In this document: positions 49,116 to 60,225 of the stretch, in pieces
How positions within the stretch are numbered: the first letter of the stretch is position 1
Layout of the letters: the number at the start of each line of letters is the position of its first letter
Origin: Chytriomyces cf. hyalinus JEL632
Lineage: Eukaryota > Chytridiomycota > Chytridiomycetes > Chytridiales > Chytriomycetaceae
Assembly (NCBI GenBank): GCA_025435555.1
Contig: JAIWWG010000043.1
Span: 186,001 to 250,000 of the forward strand
DNA: 64,000 nt
Reading direction: 5' to 3'
Translations under genes and position numbers: made by a program
The notes under the pieces: generated by a model
The model's database searches: none
What the model was told of the DNA's origin: nothing
What the model saw: only the letters and a program-made list of their open reading frames with translations

Positions 49116-52100
49116 TTATCGTCTTTTCGTTGTCGTGATGTGTTTCTTTGTAGTTTTCTTGGACGGTGTTTTCGTTACGCTGTGTGGGATCCTTTTTTTG
49201 GTTGTGTATGGATGTGTAGTGGTAGTTTTCTTGGCAACTGTCGAATTTTTTGCCGCCAATCCAATCTTTTTGGTGGCTTTTTTGGTGGGTATCAGACTCT
49301 TTACTGCCAGCCCGTTCTTTTTTGTGGTGGTTGTCTTGGCAAAAGCGGCTTTAGAAGATGCCTTTGATGCAATGCCAAGTTTCGTTGTAGTTGTTGTTTT
49401 TGTGGTTGTCGTTTTTGTAGTTGTAGTTGTTCTTGTTGTCGTTGTTTTAGTTGTTGTAGTTGTCCTTGTGGTTGTTGTTGTTTTTGTTTTTGTTGTCGTG
49501 CTCGTCTTGGTCGTGGTCGTTTTTGAAGTGGTAGTTGTCTTTGAAGTTGTTGAAGTTTTGGTGGTAGTTGAAGTGGCTGTAGTTGTAGAAGTTGTACTTG
49601 AAGTTGTTGAAGTTGTGGATGTAGTTGTGCTTGTAGTTGTGCTTGTTGAAGTGGTTGTTGTGACCGTAGTGGAAGTGGAAGTGGAGATCGTACCAGTAGT
49701 AGTTGTCGTAGCAGTTGTTTCTGACTTGCTGGACACTTCCGGTAACGTGTTTTCGGTCGGAGTGGGGCTTTGCTGGGCGCCACGGATGCTGGCGGCAGTT
49801 GAAGTGGTAGTGCTTTCTGTCGTTGTTTCGGCTACTGTGCTTGTGCTGATAATTGCTGACATTGATGTTTCTGTTGAGGAAGTTACTGCAGCAGTGGTTT
49901 GTACGCCTCCGAGGCACTGATTTAACGTAATTGTTAGCACAGGACACAGTCAGACCAAGTCAAAGCAATAAATTTACCTCCTGATTTTTGTTTGACCACA
50001 GCTTTTGGACAGTATAAACCGTTCTACTTGCATCATACAATGGGTACGACTGCCACACACACAAGTCCGATATCCCGCCACCTCCTGACAAGTACCACCC
50101 AAACGCTCCCTTGTTCATGGCTGGATTCACCACCGCCTGGGCCAACTGCGCGCTCGCCAGCATGACCATATTATTGAAGTTGTCCACACTTTTCCCGCAG
50201 TAATTACACCCGGTTGGATCCGGGATAACCCCGTAAAACAAGTATTTTGTGGATGAAATATCGGAAATGTCAATCACGCTTGGGTAATAGCTGCATGCGC
50301 CTTTACAAAACTGTTTGCCGTTGGAAAAGATTGATATTCCTTGACCGAAATGGATTGGGTAAAATGTGTTTGCGGTTGGTTTGATTTTCCCAGTAGAAAC
50401 GAGGGAGCGGAGGTATGGTTCAATGTCTTTGACGACTTCCAGGGATGTGAGGCTTGCGTCGTTTTCTGTGTATGTTCCTGAAAGTTTGCCGGCAGTGATT
50501 TTGATGGTGGATGTGTTGTACTGCGTCACTGGAGGACAAAAACTTGTCACTAAAACAGGATGCACTTGTTCAAAGGGAAGAGTCGTTGGTTACATGTATC
50601 CATCCAGGTAGAATTTAAAATATAGCTGTAGTAGTTTTTGATTCGCCCTTGGATTCCTGAGGACCCGTAAAACAGGATTGTCACATCCGCACTTGCAATT
50701 AAAGGACCGCGGTAGTACGTCATGAGCTTTGAAGGCGCTGTTTTCGTGGTCACACTTTGCGTTGGAGTTGTTGAAGTTGCTGTTGTTGGAGTCTCTGAAA
50801 CTGATCCCACGCACTATATAGAAGTTACTTGCTCTTGATGTATGGGTTGTTGGATCTGAAGAAAATTAAATCATACTTTTTGATATTTGTTGGACCAAAG
50901 CTTTTGGACAGTAAAAGACTTCGTGCGGTCTGCGTTGAACAGTGGGTATTGTTTCCAGTAACATCCAAGGTCAGCGATGCCACCGTTTGACGCGGTCCAG
51001 CCGGCCTTTCCAACACCTGCGCGGAAGTTTCTTTTCGCGTTAAATTCCTGTCATAAACAGGAAAAACCCACTTATACCTGCTCCCCCATTCACCACTGAC
51101 TGCGCAAGTTGCACCGAAGACAGCGCCGCCAAATTGCTAAACGAGTCTGGACTCCTCCCACAAACCGAGCAATTTGCAAAATCGGGCAAAACGCCGTACC
51201 GCAAGTATTCATGTGTTGGACTAATATCTGAAATGTCAATGACCCCCGTCACGCTGCAAGTATTGACACAGAGTTGTCGACCGTAGTAGCTGACATTGAT
51301 ATTGGGAGCCACGTGGAACGCGTAGTAGGATTGGCTGTTTGGATTGATTCGGCCGCTGATGACGAGGTTACGCAGGTATGTGACAATGTCGGTCGTTACA
51401 TCTAGAGCTTTTAGTTGTGGGTTGATTTCGACGACTGAGGTTTTGAAAGTTCCGCGACCGACTTGATACCCGGCTGTGCTGTATTCTGAAACTGGAAGAA
51501 AACAAAGGGTTTGCAGTAAGCATAAAAGCAATTGCAACTCTTGTACTGGATGCTCACAAATATTCATCCAGCTAGAATCCGTGATGAAGGAATAGTATTC
51601 TTCGATGCGCGATTGGAGCGAATTTTCCCCGTAAAACACGGTCGAAACTTCAGGGTTTGACAGAAGGGGGCCCCCTTTATAAGTGAGCAACGAAGGAGTT
51701 GCTGTTGCCGGTGTATTCTGAGTCGTTGTTGAAGTTGTCACATCCGTCACCGTGGTTACGTTGGCAGTCACAACGCATTTTGAATCCCTATTCGACCAGA
51801 CTTTCTGCACCGTGACCAATTTCCCTGTCGAGTCTGGAAGTGTTCCTTTGATGGCATTGCATAAATCCCCGACTTCTCCGTATGTAGGATGCCACCATGC
51901 GTCGAGGAGGGGGTCGGTGATGGCTTCAATTGCTTCATGGCTTGAAACACTTTGAAGGTTTTGAAGGATTGTTCCGTCGCCGCAGGAATACTTGCATGCG
52001 CCACTGAGATCCGGCATTACCCCATATACTAAATATTCTGCCGTGGTGGACACGTCAGCCACGTAAATGTAGCTACAAACAAATGTTTGAATTTCTGTTA

Positions 52101-52840
52101 GTTTCTAATGGGCGGAGTTGCGAGTGCGAGAGTACCCGTGATATCCGCAGAAATCAACACAACTCTGTCCATTAATGGAATGCGAGATGGACACTCCAGG
52201 AGACAAGTGAACGGGATAATACGAGTTTTCATTCGGACTGATTGTGCCGTTAAAAACAAGGTTTCGAAGGTACGGCTGGATATCGACGCTATCGATAATC
52301 TTTGGTTTGATGGATCCGAATTCTACGTAGGAAGTTATGTATTTTCCGTAGCCGATGGTTTGGGATGGTGTGTTGTATTCCAGTACTGTGAAGAGTGTTC
52401 AGTGCTTGGAATGCGGGCATTCGGTTAAGCAACTCACATGTTGTCATATAAGATGAAGTGGGAAGAAACTTGTAGAACGAAATCATGTCGCTTTGGAATG
52501 TTGCCGACGCGTTGAAGAAAATGGGGGAGCTATTTTTTTATACAGGGTGAATGAGTTTTCTAAACAGAAGCAAATCAAAATGATTTCACATTTCCACGTT
52601 GCTCAGCACAGTCCCATTCAGGTACGGCACGATTGGTTTTCCAGTGATTTGACCGTAACTCGGATACTTGACGGGTCTCAACGCGGGCGGCAGACCGAGG
52701 ACTCCTTCATCCAAGGTGGGAACGGGATCTGGAAAGCTGAGCAGCGGGTGTTCGAAGCTGAGCGCGGTTGTTGGAGAGGCCATTTTTTTGTGGGCGTAAA
52801 TCTTGATCAAAACAACAAAACAAGCCGTTATGTAATACAA
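49116..52840 (-). CDS. EXORDIUM-like protein with three tandem domains and long Thr/Lys tail (gene J)
   Basis: One multi-exon gene holding three copies of the domain. A weak signal or anchor starts it (MYYITACFVVLIKIYA). Domain 1: LNGTVLSNVE/ISPIFFNASA, PNENSYYPVHLSPGV, VDFCGYHG, YGVMPDLSGACKYSCGDG, VSSHEAIEAITDPLLDAWW, GEVGDLC and TVQKVWSNRDSKC. Within the same exon (51560-52062) the frame runs straight on through a Thr linker into domain 2, LLTYKGGPLLSNPEVSTVFY, with CVNTCSVTG, ALSSVQLAQSVVNGGAG and GGIADLGC. The FTVQKLWSNKYQK exon then splices (GTATGA..TATATAG) into CVGSVSETPTTATS and domain 3, MTYYRGPLIASADVTILFYG, LASAQLAQAVVNPAMNKGAF and GGISDLC. After TVQKLWSNKNQE comes a tail of about 270 residues, nearly all TTTK/TST repeats, ending HITTTKRR. 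Domains 2 and 3 lack HE and GE. Confidence 0.65.
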
Positions 52841-52923
52841 GCGAAAGCGATTTTGTTTACAGAATTGCTTGGATACTCGCAGTATATTTTATTTTATTTC
52901 TCTCTTTATCCGATTTGAGGAAT

Positions 52924-55692
52924 TCATAATTGTGAAATGAGAAGAAGAATGAGAAACAGTTTAGAAACCGCAACATTCCCAAAACTGTTGCTAGAAAATG
53001 TCTTCATTGACACGGCCGCGGCTGCAGCTGCGATCGATCCATTTCTGCTCTGATTTGAAATCACTGTGGCTGACATTTGCGATGTTGAATCTAGGGCCCT
53101 CGTTGCATTTTCTGGCGCGTAAGGACTTTGCAGCACGCCACCAATTACCATATACTTTCCAGACAGGAGATTCACAGCAGCAGAAGCGGTGGAAGTGGTG
53201 CTCTTGGGTAAAAGCGCGCCAAAGTTGAATACTTTCGGTGCAGCCAGGGCCGTTGTTGTTCTTGTTGTTGTTGTTTTTGTTGTTGTTGACGATGTTGTCA
53301 ATTTAACTGTTGACTCCAAAGTTGAGGGTAAAGTGGTTGACGTTGTATTTGATGTTTGTTTTGTTGTTGCGGTGCTTGTCGCTTGGATGTACTGGTACGG
53401 CGCAGGCGATGAAACGCACTTTGAAACAGTCAAATCAGAATTAAGTAGACTCGCTTGTTTATCTCTCCAAAAGAATTCACCTTTTGCAGTACATTACTCC
53501 ATACTTTCTGAATGGTCCATACTATCCTGTTAGAGTCCGTCATGGGCGCGTACAGTCCATCACACGCGTTCGTTACATCCCCGACATACTGATTATACCA
53601 GCCCCATCCTTGTCCGTTCGTGATGGTGGCTGCGATCTGTGCACTGGCAGCCGCAACGACATTTCTAAATGGATCCGGTGATGTTTGGCAGAGGCAAGAT
53701 GGCTTGGGATCAGGAATGACTGCGTAGAACAAGATTGGGGTGTCTGACAAGTCGCTAATGTCAATGGCGCCTTTTTTTAAGTTGTTTTCGAAGCGGTTGG
53801 AAAAGCCGTATCTTGCGGATATAAATATATATATATAAGTGACTCTTTAAGGTACCTGAATACGCGCAATAACTGGAACAAGTCGCGTATCCGTTTATTG
53901 TGACTGTGATTCCAGGCGCTAGATGGATAGGGTAGAACGAGTTTTGCGCAGGCGTGAGAAGCTTGTTTTGAACGAGTCTTCGAAGGTAGTTTTTAATGTC
54001 AATTTCATCCGAAATCAGCGTTCGCGCCATGGAAGTGTCGATTCGCGGTGGTAAAGTGGTGCCTCTGCTGATTCTGTAGTTTGGGGTGCTGTATTCCGCC
54101 ACTGGAAACGACAGGTGCATGAGGATGCAAACTTCGAAAAAACGGGCGCAAACAAAACTACTCAACACAGATCCACAAATTGAGTCGACAAGAAAGAATA
54201 CATGCTCGAAATATTGGACTGGAATTGCACGCTAGGTCCGAGAAGTATTGGTTTAATTTCAATATTAGAAACAAGCGGCTGTCCGTAATAGTTCATTGTT
54301 TTCGCGGGAGTTTTATCAGTTTTTGTGCTGCTTGTTAAAACGCTCACTGACGGCGTCGTTGCGGTAGTCGCTGGAATGTCTGGCGCAGACGCAATGCATT
54401 TCGCCTCCTTATTGGACCATAACCGTTGCACCCACCGCTGCTTCCCAGCATCATCCAGCAACTGACTGTAGATTCCACTGCAAATATCTGCAATTTCTCC
54501 AAACGTTTGTGAATACCAGCCTTGCGGCGGCAGAGGGTCCGTGATTGCTTCCACGAGCTCGTGACTGATTGCGGGTGCCATGTCCATAGCTTTTGTGCCG
54601 CAGTAAGGAATGAGGCCGTAGTACAGATAGGTGGTGTTTGGGTAAATGTCGGCAATGTAGATGGCATTGTGGTAGCCGCCGAAAGTAATGCAGCTGGAGC
54701 CTCCGCCCATGGAAACTGTGATACCTTTACCCAAATGAAGCGCGTAGTATGAGTTGGATGTTGGATTTATTGTTCCTTTAAGCACCAGGTCTCTTTAAAG
54801 AAGGATTATCATCATTTATTATGTAATGTTGCGTTGAAGTGGATGTCTTACCGAAAGTAGGGACGCACATGCGAGAGATCATCCAGACTCGATTTGAGGT
54901 TCTTTGATTCGCGGTAAGTTCCTACCAGTTTTCCCTTTGTTATAGTTTGAGAGGGAGTGTTGTACTCGTTGAGAAGATTCATTTGCTGCGAAGTCGACAG
55001 AAAGTTGTAGTAGTCAACCAGGTCGGACTGATCAAGAGTCGTAGAGTTGTAAAATACGATAGTACTGATTTTGGGTAGTGTGAGTTAGGCATGTTTGCTG
55101 TGGAATTAATTGCTTACATCTCAACACTGGACAGCACGGGTCCGCCGCCGTAAAAATAACGCGGTGAATTCTCTTGCATGGGACTAGTGGTTATAGAAGT
55201 CGCGGTGGTACTAGTTTTGGTGGTAGTTATTTTGGTTGTTGAAGTTGAGATAGGACGCGTTGATGAACTGAGGCTGCGAGAGCTGGAAGCTGTGGTTGTA
55301 AATCTCGTTGTTGTTGTAGTTGTTCTCGTAGTAGATGTTACAGTTGAAGTGGTTGTGGTGGAGGAAGTTTGAGTAGTGGAAGTTCTGGTGGTAGTAGATG
55401 TTGTCGATAAAGTGGAAGTGGAAGATGTAGTTGAGCTCGATGTTGTGGATTTTGGTGTTGAAGTTGTTGAGGATACTGCCATCAAAGCAACCGGTTTGAA
55501 AGATGATGTTGCTGAAGAAAAGGTTTTTGTGCTGCTGCTGACTTTTGCAGCTGTGGTGGTGGAGAATTTCACAGTGGCCAAACTTGTGCGAGAGGTTTGT
55601 GATGTGCGCAGGAACGAAGCGAGGGATCCAATCTGTGGGAGCGCACATGTTTGAAGACAGGCGACGAACAAGATGGCGGCGAAGAGCATCAT
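52924..55692 (-). CDS. EXORDIUM-like protein with two tandem domains and GPI-like end (gene K)
   Basis: Signal peptide MMLFAAILFVACLQTCALPQ, then about 140 residues of Ser/Thr repeats before domain 1 (YFYGGGPVLSSVE, NPTSNSYYALHLGKGITV, CITFGGYHNAIYIADIYPN, YYGLIPYCG, ISHELVEAITDPLPPQGWYS, FGEIADICSG, WVQRLWSNKEAKCIA). The same exon (54175-54785) runs through a Thr linker into domain 2 (MNYYGQPLVSNIEIKPILLG), which continues with NSFYPIHLAPGITVTINGYA, CSSYCAYSGT, LFYAVIPDPKPSCLCQ, ASAQIAATITNGQGWGWYNQ, VGDVTNACDG and WTIQKVWSNVLQK. A Ser/Thr/Asn-rich stalk and a hydrophobic end (FGNVAVSKLFLILLLISQL) suggest a GPI-anchored surface protein. Domain 1 keeps HE and GE; domain 2 has AQ and GD. Confidence 0.65.
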
Positions 55693-57218
55693 TTGCGATT
55701 TACAAAAATTGGAGGTGAATAAATGAGGGGTGAGCAAATACGAATAAAATCAGTGGCAGCAAAGGCGTACTGAAACCACCATCAACAAAATGAGTTTGCA
55801 CGTCAGTACGTCTTCTGGAAGTGCTGTTGAAGGATGTATAAACAGCAAGAGGCAGCAACTGTTAAGGTACAGGAAAATCAGGTATACTTTTGATGAGCAT
55901 GAGTGCTAAGGATCGAAGGAAGATGGCTTCAGAGTTGTTTGTCGGTTACACCATCTACTTCAAATTCTTGCTCGCTTTATTCAAAGTGACCCCAGATTCA
56001 GTCGCGGTGATGGCAATGCGTTTCGGCCACTTTGGTTGATGTCGTGTCTTCGTGTCACAACACAAACAGTTTCACGAAATATGGCTCCACACGCATGTCC
56101 GTGGACAGCAATTTAATTCAATTTAATTCAAAAAAGAAAAAGAGGAAGAAAAGAGAAGAGTATGACCAGTTTCAGCGCGGAATAAAGGGGAATATGGTAC
56201 TACAGTGTCTCAGAGTCAACATAGAATGGTAGATAGTGCTGATTTGGATGGGAGAAACGTCTGAATACTCAAGGTGGAGGAAGGTCTGAGGAATGGGTGG
56301 CTACATACATCAGTGAATAAAATCACAGTAGATATTGGAATCGACACATTTATCTAAGAGATCAAAGTAAACAAAATAACGCGTAAAGTAAACAACTTGA
56401 ATAAAAACCGTCACTCGCCACTATGATTTTACTGCGTCGTGCTCTATATTTCACAGTGCACTGTCTTTTGAGAACTGGATAATTCCCATTAAAGCACGGT
56501 TCAGTGAATACTATCTTTGTCCATCTTAGTATCTGACTGTCTTCCCCCAATGGCTTTGCATTAGTAAGGGTTAACATAGTGTTACGCATCCTGAATTTTG
56601 GCCTGATTGTAAACCAATTTCACATGTGGTCAGTACTCTTCTTCTCTACACTGTTTCACCAGTAAGTATTTGTCCTCTGATAGCGTCATAGTATCCTTGT
56701 CCTGCCTGCTAGACCACAGGGGATGTGAATGGGATAGCTTCTGCTTATGGCAAACAGGAAAAGTAGCACAACACCTCAAACCCCTCTATCGCAAATAGAG
56801 AACTCACATAGCCTCCAGCTTTTGCTTTTGGATGCTGACTGCTAACACTGCCTTTCATGCAAAAAGGAGTGGTTCAGGGTACTTCTGTATGAGAATGCCA
56901 AGACTCAAAACTAGCACTCCACTAGCTTCCAGGACTACAATGCATCGGATTCCTCCCAGAGGAATGTGTCGCAGCTTTTTACTTGACAGGAGTCTGATCT
57001 GTGTCACGTCTAGTTTAGAGCCACCTTGCCTAGATGATTGATTTCAGCGTACTTCTAGATTTATTGCATTGTCATAGGGTGATCACTTGCCCATACATAA
57101 AATAACAATAAACAATAAATAAAATAAAAACAAAAGAAAGGAGAAAGAAAGAAAAGAACTAACAGCCAGCAAGAAAGAAGAATAAACTCCATGAATAACA
57201 GTTATTACTTCACAACTT
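55693..57218. other. AT-rich stretch, no gene recognised
   Basis: About 1.5 kb after the EXORDIUM-like array. Composition shifts to higher A+T and open frames are short (longest about 75 codons, 56362-56589 minus). No motif, RNA gene or end repeat could be supported. The position next to element debris suggests degraded mobile DNA. Confidence 0.35.
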
Positions 57219-58162
57219 CCCTACTGGGCATATGGTGCAACATTGACTTGGGGCTCGGTAATCATATTGATTTCTTCCAGCACATGCTGATTGTCCCAAT
57301 CTAATCCCCAATTTTTGATGGCCATTTGCAGGTTCCAGTGGTAGACAAACTCAAGCAGGACCAAGTGAAGCAGATACAGTGACCCAAAATACATGTGAAG
57401 TACCATGCACAAATGATAATGGAAGCCTTCATTTGAGTTTGTTCCATGACAGCACTGGTATTTTGCGAAACCCTTTTTGTATAGCTAGTCACATAATGTA
57501 GTGATATGTCAGGCACATCACTTATGCAGCCATTCTTGATATGCTTTTGTAGGTTGTTGATTTGTGTTTTGGTTGGGCTACAAAAAAGTTGCTCTCCTGT
57601 GAAAACTGCTATTAGAATAAATCCAACTTCACGCACAACACAAACCTGTCTATAAATCTTTAACATCTGAAAATGCAGCTACCACGCAAGAAGCAACAGT
57701 TGCTTTGGAGGGCATACCCACCGACTATTCTTTACAAAGAAGTATCATTTGTTTTCCTTCATTTCTTTGATATCATGATCTGTCTTGCCATTGATTTTAG
57801 ACAATCACAGATGATTTCAATGTCTTCCCTGCACACAATGAGGAAAGCATCTTGAACTTGGGCCATGAAGGCACAATATACTCTGTGGGAATTCAGCATA
57901 GACTGCGAGATTTGCTGCATTGCATGAAAGATATCAAGGCGTACATATACTCTCTCCCCTTTAAAAAAATGGTAAAGAGAACCATGAGCAAAATAAAATG
58001 AAAAAGAACAAGAGTTTTACCATCAACAGCAGCTAGCTTTGCACTGTTATGCGCACAGCAGCTTCTGTTGTCATGAATAGTTGCATCTGAGGATTCAACA
58101 GCCACATTGGTCAAACTCTCAGCTATCCCACTGTCAAATCCAGGTTCATTTTCATTCAGCAT
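57219..58162 (-). pseudogene. Broken transposase-like gene of a DNA element, family unsettled
   Basis: Minus strand. A first exon from 58162 (MLNENEPGFDSGIAESLTNV) joins by an intron (GTAAAA..TTTAAAG, 57961-58020) to ERVYVRLDIFHAMQQISQSM and NSHRVYCAFMAQVQDAFLIV. After that the coding frame must shift and stops occur: WVCPPKQLLL, GEQLFCSPTKTQINNLQKHI and a last block KYQCCHGTNSNEGFHYHLCM followed by NWGLDWDNQHVLEEIN are found in different frames. The D-x-FH motif and the GTNSNEG block look like an RNase-H-type transposase of fungal DNA transposons, but I could not name the family. At least two frame breaks. No terminal repeats identified. Confidence 0.45.
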
Positions 58163-58629
58163 GTCTTACAGACTTCCATTCAGCTCATCACTTTCCATCA
58201 CTACCAATGAGTCTACCACTGATGAGATGGGGGGAAGAAATGGTCCTCATCAGATGGTGTGGTAAAAGATGCTGCAGAGACAGCAGAAAACTTTGATGAC
58301 AGAAGCATATCCACCAACACATCTTTTTGATGATACCATTCCAAAGTTTCTGGTGTTTCCAAACACAGATGCTTCAAATTCCAAAGGATGTCACTCCATA
58401 TTCATTTACAAGGCTGTGTTCGGCCAAAAAATTGAAAAAAAGGCTATTTTTGGCAAACACAGCTTGCACAGCCAAAAACAGTATTTGGCACAAATTGGAA
58501 GAGGAATATTTGGAAATATGGTTTCTGCTCTATTTGCCAAATATGGACTGTTTTTGATGCAAAGAATATCACAAATTGCAAAATCAATCCAAAAAACTTC
58601 AAAAATACACAAAAAATGATATTTAATTG
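58163..58629. other. AT-rich insert-like sequence with short inverted repeats
   Basis: About 470 bases between two transposase remains. It includes TTTTTGGC..GCCAAAAA near 58446-58480 and several variants of the word ATTTGGCA/TTTGCCAAA between 58430 and 58550, giving short hairpins. It may be a small non-autonomous element. No gene. Confidence 0.3.
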
Positions 58630-59390
58630 CGCTACTGAAGAACACTTTGATAATCCTCCCACATTGCATCTGCAATGGTGTCCCTCCACCCATATGCTCA
58701 CTCCCAATCTTCCTCTTCACGTGCATCTGAATCCCCATCATCCTTCTCAGGCACAACAACATTTGGGTCCAGACACTCATCCTGAAATGCATCATCCGCA
58801 AAATTTGAACAAATAATGTTGAATAAAATTGGCAGTGCAATAGCAAGATCTCACTGCATCTCAAGAGAAAAAGGCTGCATTGATTTGAGAATGGGAAACT
58901 CCTTTTGCATGCAACCAAAAATATGCGCTACAACATTCCACAACTGAGCATGTCGCAGATTAAAGCTCTTCTTTGGTTTCTGGTCTGTATGAATGATTAG
59001 GATTGCGAGAAGCAGTCAGATATAGAGGTCCGTAACATCAGCCTCTGTGTGCTCTCTGCCTGCCATCTCGCAATTTTTTCGACCTTTTCTGATCATGTCT
59101 CAATATACCACACCTTCCCACACTTGGAACAAGCTCCTCATCTGTTCCATCAAGCTTGCTTCTCCACATATTGGCAAGTCTGCTCTGTCATACCAGCACC
59201 ACCAAGACCTTTGTGACTGCTGCTTTGTTGCCCACTTTGGCCTCATGGTGCACTCTGCCATGGATGTCTGGCAAATTGTCGAAAATTTTTTCAAAGAGTA
59301 CTGGCTGCTTGTTGAATATCAGTCTCAAGTGATGGAGCACAATGGAGCACTGTTTACTTCAATAAAGGTTAATTCTCCCTGATTCATCTC
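58630..59390 (-). pseudogene. PIF/Harbinger transposase remnant (DDE_Tnp_4 type)
   Basis: Minus strand. The C-terminal half of a Harbinger transposase can be read: QKPKKSFNLRHAQLWNVVAH, IFGCMQKEFPILKSMQPFSL, then after a stop DLAIALPILFNIICSNFADD and an acidic VPEKDDGDSDAREEEDWE. In intact Harbinger proteins the corresponding block is FNxRHAQLRNVVERxFGxLKxRFxIL. Further 5' (59100-59294) a weak open frame remains (MKKFSTICQTSMAECTMRPK), perhaps an earlier part. Stops and frame changes make it non-functional. The second (Myb-like) gene usual for Harbinger is not seen. Family call rests on the one conserved block. Confidence 0.55.
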
Positions 59391-60000
59391 TTATTTTCTA
59401 CTGCAGATAAAGAAGAGTCACACGCCTCACCATTCCACTAACCTCAATACATACGGGCATGAATTATGACATTGAGTAGGGTAAACATCCAGTAGATACT
59501 ATAATAAGGAATGAATACATGAATACTTGTATTCCATGAAGGGTGCGGACTTATAGATGATGATAGCTTATTTCACTGCATAACTTCAACTATTCTTGCT
59601 CTGATCAAGCATAAACATGGTTGAAAGTAATTGTTTGGAATTTGTTAGAGAAAAGGTCGAGTGCTGGAACTGGCTTCTTGACTATTCAGAGGCTGGACTT
59701 GGACTGCTTTTGCACAGGAGAGATATAGAGAGTAGTAAGAGAGTTATGGAGAGACTGATCTTTATTGGAGAAAAAGTTCAGGCTTAAATAGGAGTTTCTG
59801 GTAACTAATCACAAAGTGTTGCGGACCATGGTCAAGGTGGACCACTGGTTCTCACTATGTACTCTACACAATAAAGATAGTGAACTTTATGTACATGAAG
59901 AGCAGTAGACATCACTTCTACAGCAAGTGCAACAAAAAGCAGAACCCACACATGCTGATTGCACAAAGCTAGTGAAGTTATTCCCAGACAACTCCATCAC
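59391..60000. other. AT-rich spacer, nothing recognised
   Basis: About 600 bases with only very short open frames, between the Harbinger remnant and the tRNA-like segment. No motif supported. Confidence 0.35.
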
Positions 60001-60002
60001 TT

Positions 60003-60068
60003 GTTTAGCACAGTGGTTAAGACATAATGGTTGGCACAATTGAACCACGGTTCAATACCCATCACCGA
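60003..60068 (+). repeat. tRNA-like segment, possibly a SINE head or tRNA pseudogene
   Basis: The sequence has a box-A-like TTAGCACAGTGGTTAAGA and, 34 bases on, a box-B-like GGTTCAATACC. Acceptor and T stems do not pair properly, and the anticodon region gives TGGTT..AACCA around a 10-base loop. So it is not a normal tRNA. Placement 60-150 bases before a LINE would fit a tRNA-derived SINE or a pol III-type leader. Confidence 0.4.
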
Positions 60069-60225
60069 CTTTCATTGTTTTGACCACTAGCACTTACTCG
60101 AGCCTCTAGCAACACCGCCAGGCTGTTGAACTCTGTTAACACACACCACTTTTTTCGATTTAATCACCAACAGAGCAGCACCAAGGCAAAAAGGCACTCT
60201 AGGGAACAATCTCCACGACTCATAC

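Noticed and set aside
49093-49920. Long plus-strand open frame of 275 codons, nearly all Val/Phe
   Set aside because: It is the reverse complement of the Thr/Lys repeat tail of gene J. Similar Val-rich shadows lie opposite the tails at 35679-36050, 39336-39626 and 40932-41843.
58406-58918. Minus-strand 170-codon frame rich in Phe/Leu/Cys
   Set aside because: It crosses the AT-rich insert and reads the acidic Harbinger segment in the wrong frame.
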